Translations under genes and position numbers: made by a program | Assembly (NCBI GenBank): GCA_028282865.1 | Contig: JANQHA010000506.1 | Coordinates: forward strand, 1 to 11,127 | DNA: 11,127 bases | Source of the DNA: Oligoflexales bacterium | Lineage (GTDB): Bacteria; Bdellovibrionota_B; Oligoflexia; Oligoflexales; CACXFL01 | Reading direction: 5' to 3' | Notes under the pieces: model-generated | Told to the model about the DNA's origin: nothing | Database searches by the model: none | The model's input: only the letters and a program-made list of their open reading frames with translations | Shown: positions 5,905 to 11,127 of the stretch, one piece after another | How positions within the stretch are numbered: position 1 is the first letter of the stretch | Layout of the letters: each line of letters begins with the position of its first letter

Positions 5905-6333
5905 ATGAAAAACTACTGGTACCTAAAGTCGCTTATCGCATTCGTCGTGATTTGTTACCCGTTAGGGGTCTACTCTTATGCTAGCTGTGAGCAAAAAATG
6001 TTAGATAACTTAACTCAAGACGAGGCAGAAAAAGAGTTTCAAACCTTATCGAAACGCTTCGGTAAATTGCCGGCAATGTTTATTCAAAGTTTTGACATTC
6101 AACCAGAGGCTTATCAGTTTATGTACGATCAGGTGGGTCACGTTGGAGCTAGGTTTTTGTTGGGATCAGGCAATGGGAAATGGCTCGAGAGGTACAAGAC
6201 ACTTCTCAGAGAGTATGAGCACGATCATCAAAGAGTGCTTTCAGCAATTCTTTATGAGGTTCCAAAAGATGCAGGTCTTTATGGCCACTATAGTGACGCG
6301 TATGTTTGGGCTTATGCTAGAATGTATCACTAG
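5905..6333 (+). CDS. small exported protein of unknown function
   Basis: This is a 142-residue protein I cannot place in a family. MKNYWYLK followed by a hydrophobic stretch (about 9-24) is a signal sequence. The only cysteine after it, Cys28 in SYASC, sits where a lipoprotein cysteine would, but position -3 is Tyr, so the lipobox is not canonical. Ordinary signal-peptidase cleavage near YSYA is equally possible. The mature part is charged and probably mainly helical, with the conserved-looking stretch VGARFLLGSGNGKWLERYKTLL and a Tyr/His-rich end. AGAGG lies 7 bases before the ATG. It stands alone: divergent from the four-cysteine gene and 207 bp from the glycosyltransferase operon. A longer-looking frame at 6092-6403 overlaps it and is a shadow. 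Confidence 0.7.
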   Translation: MKNYWYLKSLIAFVVICYPLGVYSYASCEQKMLDNLTQDEAEKEFQTLSKRFGKLPAMFIQSFDIQPEAYQFMYDQVGHVGARFLLGSGNGKWLERYKTLLREYEHDHQRVLSAILYEVPKDAGLYGHYSDAYVWAYARMYH

Positions 6334-6540
6334 TTCATTTGAGGTGCCGCGCTCTGGTAAGTCGGTACTACTCCAGTTCTTTTATATAAACTCTCCAAGC
6401 TAATCTGGACTTTGGCTTGGTAGGTATTAGGGGATATCACTTGAGTTTGAAGCGCTTTTCTATTAGAGTTCTCAGCTAGGAGTTTCAAGAAAACTAAATA
6501 TTATTGCTGAAAATAACCAGCTCTTCAGGGATGTAAAAGT
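6334..6540. other. intergenic region upstream of the glycosylation operon
   Basis: There is no gene here. A candidate promoter is TTGAGT (6441-6446) and TAGAGT (6465-6470) with 18 bp between them, about 70 bp before the first operon gene. A 6-bp inverted repeat CCAAGC/GCTTGG (6395-6400, 6415-6420) has no T-run behind it, so no terminator is called. Confidence 0.35.
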
Positions 6541-8118
6541 ATGGTAAAAACCGTGGCCAAGTATGGCGTGTTACTGATTTTTTTATTAACTGTGGGTGCT
6601 TTTTCTCTCTATCAAGACCTGCGAATTAAAAACTCACTCCCATATTCCGAGCATGTTGATGAACAACACCGGTTAAAAGATGGCCTTCGTGTTGTAAAGC
6701 ATGGAGACTTCGAGCCTAGTTACTATAAGAAGTCCGCGTTCATTAGCTACTTGACCGCGGCTGGCATTTCGATGGGCTATCTTCTTGAGGCGCGTAAAGG
6801 TTATATAAGATCGACGAATGTATTAAATTACAGCCCGATGAACCGAAAGTATTCGCACCCAAGCATTATGATGGGAGCGAAGAGGTTGTTTCTGGCGTTT
6901 TCTATTATAGGTTTAGTCTTAGCGTGTTTTATCGGCCGGGAGCTTACTGGGCAAAGGTCTTCTCTATTGATCACCTTGGTCATCATATTAGGCGCTAGCA
7001 GTTTTGTGTCTTATATTGGGCATTACATTAATGAAAATGTTCAGGGGCTTTTCTTCGTGATGTTGTCTTATGCGTACATCTTTTTAAGAAAGGACGACCA
7101 CAGTGTTTTTAAAGTAGCTGTGGTTCCTGGCATACTCGTTGGGCTCTGTTTGGCGTCGAAATTTACCTTATGGCCTATCGTGGTAACGTTTCTGCTTTAC
7201 TACATATTATATAAGAAAGATGTTTACCTTAATTTTAGTGTCATGCTTCTAGCGGTTGTTTGCACCTTCTTCGTAGTAAACCCCTACTCACTTATAAATT
7301 ATAATCAGTTTTTAGCTGATACGGCTTCAGAGATCAGTCACTATTCTACTGGTCATCGTAGGTTTACTATTGAGCCTGGGCTAACACACTTCGGTGCAAT
7401 TTTAGGTTATGTAGTGCGTAACCTAGGTCTTGGTAGTTCGCTACTCGCGCTGCTAGGAATTTACAGTTTTTTTAAGCAGGACTGGAGGAAGGCTTTAATA
7501 TTTATGTCGTTCCCATCGCTGTTAATTTATTTCATGAGCGGACAATCAGTTTTATTTCCGCGAAACTATATCATTTTATTAGTCCTTGTACCGATTTTGT
7601 CGACTATAGGTGTGTTTTTTCTAGCAGATCATATCCGCCATTTCATTACGAGGTCCCGTAACTCAGCTTCTGACTTTTCGAAGTTCTTTAAATTTAACCC
7701 TAAGCTAGATAAAGCAGTGGTTGCAGGAACTCTTATCCTGTTTGTATTGGCTTTATTTCCATTCAAAGCAACTTTTGCATCCTATGGATACTATAAAAAT
7801 GACCGACTGCGATTGACCGAGTGGATTATTGAAAATCTAGAAGGGCACCCGGTAGCGATTCTGGCGACTGCCAAAGTGAATGGAGCAGTCCTAGAGAAGT
7901 CTAATCTTGATTTTGAAAAGGTTGAAAGAAGCGATCTGATAAACAACTATAAGGCAATGGTTCGGGAAAAAAGAGAGGGCTTTTTTGTCGTACCGCAGGG
8001 CAGGTTGCTAGATCGGCTGCTAAAAAAGATCGAGGATAATTCTTCGATATCGATGGATATTAGGCGATTTAAGCGAGCTGTGGTTGTTCGCGTTAAAAAT
8101 AAAGAAAAAAAATTCTAG
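6541..8118 (+). CDS. GT-C membrane glycosyltransferase, GT39/PMT/ArnT-like
   Basis: This is a 525-residue polytopic membrane protein of the GT-C fold, which transfers a sugar from a polyprenyl-phosphate donor to an acceptor on the outer face of the cytoplasmic membrane. The first membrane segment (about 8-26) is followed by a loop with the acidic motif EHVDEQHRLKDG (Asp40, Glu41), then GDFEP, as in GT39/PMT enzymes. A second acidic spot, NENVQG (Glu165), precedes a membrane helix. GLCLASKFTLWP (201-212) and VVNPYSLINYNQFLAD with the later HYSTGH are typical of the family. About ten hydrophobic segments run to residue 425. The last 100 residues form a soluble tail. The start ATG 6541 has AGGG about 10 bases upstream. 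It is the first gene of a four-gene operon, 18 bp before the methyltransferase. The GT2 gene two positions later is the likely maker of its lipid-linked donor. Sugar and acceptor are unknown. Confidence 0.85.
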   Translation: MVKTVAKYGVLLIFLLTVGAFSLYQDLRIKNSLPYSEHVDEQHRLKDGLRVVKHGDFEPSYYKKSAFISYLTAAGISMGYLLEARKGYIRSTNVLNYSPMNRKYSHPSIMMGAKRLFLAFSIIGLVLACFIGRELTGQRSSLLITLVIILGASSFVSYIGHYINENVQGLFFVMLSYAYIFLRKDDHSVFKVAVVPGILVGLCLASKFTLWPIVVTFLLYYILYKKDVYLNFSVMLLAVVCTFFVVNPYSLINYNQFLADTASEISHYSTGHRRFTIEPGLTHFGAILGYVVRNLGLGSSLLALLGIYSFFKQDWRKALIFMSFPSLLIYFMSGQSVLFPRNYIILLVLVPILSTIGVFFLADHIRHFITRSRNSASDFSKFFKFNPKLDKAVVAGTLILFVLALFPFKATFASYGYYKNDRLRLTEWIIENLEGHPVAILATAKVNGAVLEKSNLDFEKVERSDLINNYKAMVREKREGFFVVPQGRLLDRLLKKIEDNSSISMDIRRFKRAVVVRVKNKEKKF

Positions 8119-8136
8119 GTAGATTAGGAAGCTGTT

Positions 8137-8850
8137 ATGCATACTAAAACTGGCGAATATTTTTACAAAGGCGATTACCATTTAGAGCTAGACCCGAAAT
8201 GGAGGTATCTGCCGGTATATCTATGCAAACTAGATTTAGTTCGTAATCTTCTTAATAAGGTCCCAAAGGAGCAGAAGATTTTGGATGTCGGCTGCGGTGA
8301 AGGGCGCTTGGTCAATGAATACCGAGAGAAAGGCAACGATATTCTGGGTGTAGACTTTAATTATGAGTCGGAGTCAGTTGATCGAGGCGATGTATGTGAT
8401 TTGAAGTATCAAAGTGGCAGCTATGATGTGGTTTTATGTCTAGACTTAATCGAGCATCTTGATATTGCCAACCAAGAAAAAGCTATCTCTGAACTGAATA
8501 GAGTCCTAAAAAAGGATGGTAAGCTTATCGTTAGTCTGCCAAATTTAGCTCATTTTGCATCTCGTATGACTTTTCTTTTCTTCGGTAGGCTGTTGCGTAC
8601 ATCTACGGTTGATCGTCATCCTGGTGATCGGCCAATAGATGAGTTTATCGACCTTCTTGGTAAACATTTTGTGATCCGTAATAGGTTTGGGTTATTTCCC
8701 ACTTTTCCCCTGCTGTGTGTTTTGACTTGGCTATTTCCTGCTCGATCAGTCTTTCTTCATCGGCTTTATAATAAGTATTTAGCGTTTCTTGGATTGTGTT
8801 TTTTGAACGTCTTTGAAATGAAAAAGGTTGGTCCTCATGTCTCAGATTGA
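8137..8850 (+). CDS. class I SAM-dependent methyltransferase
   Basis: This 237-residue protein has a Rossmann methyltransferase core: ILDVGCGEG (48-56) binds SAM, GVDF (71-74) supplies the acidic residue for the ribose, GDVCDL (84-89) the adenine-side acid, and SYDVVLCLDLIEHL (95-108) is motif II of the Methyltransf_11 type. NRVLKKDGKLIVSLPN follows. The C-terminal third (about 150-237) is hydrophobic, with FLFFGRLLR and a long apolar stretch near 190-230, suggesting membrane association. Similar proteins occur beside polyprenyl-linked glycosyltransferases, so a sugar or lipid-linked glycan is the probable substrate (inference). AGGAAG lies 6 bases before the ATG. Its end overlaps the next gene by 14 bp, which implies translational coupling. 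Confidence 0.9.
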   Translation: MHTKTGEYFYKGDYHLELDPKWRYLPVYLCKLDLVRNLLNKVPKEQKILDVGCGEGRLVNEYREKGNDILGVDFNYESESVDRGDVCDLKYQSGSYDVVLCLDLIEHLDIANQEKAISELNRVLKKDGKLIVSLPNLAHFASRMTFLFFGRLLRTSTVDRHPGDRPIDEFIDLLGKHFVIRNRFGLFPTFPLLCVLTWLFPARSVFLHRLYNKYLAFLGLCFLNVFEMKKVGPHVSD

Positions 8851-9802
8851 AACTTCGATTGTGATCCCTATCAAGGATGAAGAGGCGAATATTCCGCTAT
8901 TATACGATGAGCTCAAAGAGGTTTTGCGCGATCGAAGCCACGAGATTATTTTAATTAACGATGGCTCGACGGATCGAACGGGAGATGTATTAGCCGATTT
9001 AGCTAGTAAAGATAATACTATTCGGATTATAAACTTTGCTAAGAATTATGGTCAGACTGCTGCTATGGCTGCCGGGTTCTCCGCGTCGAGGGGTGATGTA
9101 GTTATTTGTATGGATGGTGATAGACAAAACGACCCTCATGATATTAATAAACTCTTGGAAAAAATGGATGAAGGCTACGATATTATATCGGGGTGGCGCA
9201 AGGATCGTAAAGATCACTTATTTACAAGAAAGCTGCCTTCTAAGGTCGCTAATATGCTGATAGCGCGCATCACCGGAGTTAAGCTTCGAGATTACGGCTG
9301 CTCTTTGAAGGCATACAAGCGATTTATTATAAAAAATATGGACCTATATGGTGAAATGCATCGGTTTATTCCCGCGCATGCAATGAGTATCGGAGCTAAA
9401 ATAGTTGAGGTTCCCGTCAATCATCGGCCGAGAACCTTGGGGCAGACAAAATATAACTTAACTCGAACCATCCGGGTTATCCTCGATACGCTTACAGTTA
9501 AGTTTCTTATGCAGTTTTCTACTCGTCCGATGCACATGATTGGCTTTCCAGGCTTGATATGCTTAGCATTGGGTAGTATCATTGCTGCTTACTTAACCTA
9601 CTGGAAGATTTTTCAGGGGGGCGCTCTTACTGAAAGGCCTTTGCTACTACTTGGAGTACTGCTGATTGTAGTAGGTATTCAATTTATGACTATGGGCCTT
9701 ATTGCAGAGATGCTGGTGCGCATTTATCATGGGGGTACTCGTAAAGAGCCCTATCTTATCAAAGATGAAATTATTGATGGCAAGTTTATTTCGCATGTCT
9801 AG
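8837..9802 (+). CDS. GtrB/DPM1-like polyprenyl-phosphate glycosyltransferase (GT2)
   Basis: This 321-residue family 2 glycosyltransferase is predicted to move a sugar from a nucleotide donor to polyprenyl phosphate at the inner face of the membrane. The GT-A domain has TSIVIPIKDEEANIP at the start, LINDGSTDRTGD (NDGSTD at 41-46) and MDGDRQNDP (Asp93 and Asp95, metal and nucleotide binding). NYGQTAAMAAGF, YGCSLKAYKR and NHRPRTLGQTKYN agree with the DPM1/GtrB/ArnC group. Two membrane helices near 235-258 and 270-295 complete the usual GtrB layout. The frame is also open from TTG 8828. I prefer ATG 8837, with AAGG 9 bases upstream inside the end of the methyltransferase gene. The product could feed the GT-C transferase of the same operon. 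The sugar cannot be told from the sequence. Confidence 0.93.
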   Translation: MSQIETSIVIPIKDEEANIPLLYDELKEVLRDRSHEIILINDGSTDRTGDVLADLASKDNTIRIINFAKNYGQTAAMAAGFSASRGDVVICMDGDRQNDPHDINKLLEKMDEGYDIISGWRKDRKDHLFTRKLPSKVANMLIARITGVKLRDYGCSLKAYKRFIIKNMDLYGEMHRFIPAHAMSIGAKIVEVPVNHRPRTLGQTKYNLTRTIRVILDTLTVKFLMQFSTRPMHMIGFPGLICLALGSIIAAYLTYWKIFQGGALTERPLLLLGVLLIVVGIQFMTMGLIAEMLVRIYHGGTRKEPYLIKDEIIDGKFISHV

Positions 9803-10808
9803 TCGTTTTACTAAAGCGCTAGTAGGCTTGGCGATAAGCATGCTGCTCGGTATTTTGGTATTTGGATGGCTAGACTTTTCAAAAATAGCCTATTTATTCT
9901 TGTCGATTGATTTTACTTTGGCTGCTTTAGCGCTAGGCCTTTATGTGGTCAGCGTTGCACTCCGCAGTATCCGCTGGAAAACACTTGACCTGACAAACCA
10001 GCTTAGTGTGTACCGGTGGTTTGCGGTCACTTCTATTCACAATACCTTGAACTTACTTTTACCAGCCCGTTTGGGCGAGTTGAGTTTTCTGTTTCTCACT
10101 AGAAAGATATCTAATTTACCGCTGTCTCATTCATTTTCATTTCTGATCATTGTTCGTTTATTAGATTTATTTGTGTTATGTCTTTTTCTTTCAGTCGGTT
10201 CAATGATAATTGAGGTCCCAGCTGATTATAGTATCGTTCAGCCTATTGGAGTCGGGCTTACCATTGCTTTACTCCTACTGCTACTCAACCTTCGTCGCTT
10301 CACTTTTCTTCTAATGAAGGCCCTCAAGCCGTTTAAAGTGCGGGTTATTAGAGGGCTATGTTTAAATCTCAAATCTATTTATGACTTGCTTGGTGATTCA
10401 CTTTCCGCAGCCAAGTATGCCGAGCTCGTTGTTAATTCAATGTTGATGCTAACCGCAAAACTTTCTAGTTATTGGTTATTAATTGTTGCTGTCGGTTCTC
10501 AGGTTCCCTGGGTGAAGGCGATGGTCGCAAATGTTTTTACCGAGCTATCATTAGCTTTGCCAATACAAAGCGTTGCTGCAATAGGTACTTTGGAAGCGGG
10601 CTGGGCTTTGGGTTTTGCGATTGTTGGAGTTCCCCCAGCGGTCTCAATGAATTATGCTATTTTTGTCCATACCTTGCTGCTGTTTTTCTCACTGCTGCTG
10701 GGTGTTACTGCAGTTTTTTGCCTATTATTTGGCTCGGGAACTTCTAGGGGAGCCAGTGAGCAGCCTAGGGTAAACGGTGATATCAGGATGTCAGTCTCGC
10801 AGGATTAG
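9795..10808 (+). CDS. LPG-synthase-TM/UPF0104 family membrane protein, possible flippase
   Basis: This 337-residue polytopic protein has about eight hydrophobic segments and matches the YbhN/UPF0104 family, the membrane part of lysylphosphatidylglycerol synthase. Signs are ALRSIRW (55-61), LLLPARLGE (87-95), RLLDLF (121-126) and the late segment GTLEAGWALGFAIVGVPP, where the family has a glycine-rich GxxE motif. Members often sit beside polyprenyl-phosphate glycosyltransferases and have been proposed to flip lipids or lipid-linked sugars. Here it would carry the GT2 product to the GT-C enzyme (inference). It lacks the cytoplasmic aminoacyl-transfer domain of MprF. The frame is open from 9702, deep in the GT2 gene. 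I chose ATG 9795, an 8-bp overlap with the GT2 stop, because the family typically starts just before the first membrane helix. ATG 9777 is an alternative. No terminator is obvious after the stop. Confidence 0.85.
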   Translation: MSSRFTKALVGLAISMLLGILVFGWLDFSKIAYLFLSIDFTLAALALGLYVVSVALRSIRWKTLDLTNQLSVYRWFAVTSIHNTLNLLLPARLGELSFLFLTRKISNLPLSHSFSFLIIVRLLDLFVLCLFLSVGSMIIEVPADYSIVQPIGVGLTIALLLLLLNLRRFTFLLMKALKPFKVRVIRGLCLNLKSIYDLLGDSLSAAKYAELVVNSMLMLTAKLSSYWLLIVAVGSQVPWVKAMVANVFTELSLALPIQSVAAIGTLEAGWALGFAIVGVPPAVSMNYAIFVHTLLLFFSLLLGVTAVFCLLFGSGTSRGASEQPRVNGDIRMSVSQD

Positions 10809-11007
10809 TGGCCTAAATACTAAGATCTTACAATTAGTTTAGAAGTCTTGAGATTCTAGTAGTATAGCTAGCAATAGTTCCAACTGTTGTCGTTCATGCC
10901 CTTACGAAGATAAGATACTTTGCTCCAAAATATTGGATCACTTTGTTCATTTTTAGCTTGCTCTCAGCCTAGCGCTACATTATCTAGGTTGGAATTGGAG
11001 GCTTTCA
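10809..11007. other. intergenic region before the right-edge gene
   Basis: There is no gene in these 199 bases. A possible promoter is TTGTCG (10887-10892) with TAAGAT (10911-10916), spacer 18. No hairpin followed by a T-run ends the upstream operon, so read-through into the next gene is possible. Confidence 0.3.
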
Positions 11008-11127
11008 TTGCAATATATCGAGGTCATAAAATCTGAATACTTGCGACGCTGCCGCAACCATTCTCGCTATAGTTTGCGGGCGTTTGCTAAGCACGCTGGT
11101 GTTTCGATCGGGTCAATGAGTGAGATA
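11008..11127 (+). CDS. TIGR02147-like protein, only first 40 codons in window
   Basis: A frame opens at TTG 11008 with a strong ribosome site, GGAGG (10997-11001), 6 bases upstream, and stays open to the right edge. The visible part, with YLRRCRNHSRYSLRAFAKHA then GVSIGSMSEI, is the N-terminal pattern of TIGR02147 family proteins: a short helix followed by a helix-turn-helix-like YSLRAFA-x-x-AGVS segment. These proteins are thought to be regulators and are often numerous in Fibrobacter and Bdellovibrio-type genomes. With 40 residues, a different HTH protein such as an Xre regulator is possible. It runs in the same direction as the glycosylation operon and is probably transcribed separately. 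Confidence 0.65.
   Translation, partial: MQYIEVIKSEYLRRCRNHSRYSLRAFAKHAGVSIGSMSEI

Noticed and set aside
6092..6403. 103-codon plus-strand frame overlapping the 142-residue gene
   Set aside because: It is in another frame of a gene with a clear signal peptide and ribosome site. Its own start lacks a ribosome site and its tail runs into non-coding sequence.
6395..6420. Inverted repeat CCAAGC/GCTTGG considered as a terminator after the 142-residue gene
   Set aside because: The stem is short, the loop is 14 bases and no T-run follows.

Overview
The window (roughly 40-45% GC by eye) looks like a chromosomal segment of a Gram-negative bacterium. Several proteins have export signals, and one operon builds polyprenyl-linked glycans. 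A dikinase with the unusual phosphohistidine-then-ATP-grasp order at the left edge and a TIGR02147-type start at the right edge point towards Bdellovibrionota/Oligoflexia or a similar lineage. That assignment is inference. There are no rRNA or tRNA genes, CRISPR arrays or intact insertion sequences.

Left part (1-3222): a dikinase-like gene runs off the left edge on the minus strand. It is divergent from an exported M28 zinc aminopeptidase gene on the plus strand. The 209-bp divergent intergenic region holds two perfect 22-bp direct repeats with a 24-bp period, placed between the two candidate promoters.

Middle part (3223-5904): a complete hipBA toxin-antitoxin operon lies on the minus strand, convergent with the peptidase. 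Four palindromes with the core CGCCT-NN-AGGCG surround it: two over the hipBA promoter and two in the 60-bp hipA/peptidase convergence, one of which contains the hipA stop codon. Within each pair the centres are exactly 50 bp apart. The likely reading is that HipB binds both ends of its own locus. This is the most unusual structure in the window. Upstream is an exported four-cysteine orphan gene on the minus strand with an imperfect 20-bp palindrome over its promoter. It is divergent from a small exported orphan gene on the plus strand.

Right part (6541-10808): four tightly packed plus-strand genes form one operon. They encode a GT-C (GT39/PMT-like) membrane glycosyltransferase, a SAM methyltransferase, a GtrB/DPM1-like family 2 glycosyltransferase with two C-terminal membrane segments, and an LPG-synthase-TM/UPF0104 family membrane protein. 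Together they suggest synthesis of a polyprenyl-phosphate sugar, its movement across the membrane and its transfer to an envelope acceptor, with a methylation step. The final 120 bases start a TIGR02147-like gene cut by the right edge.
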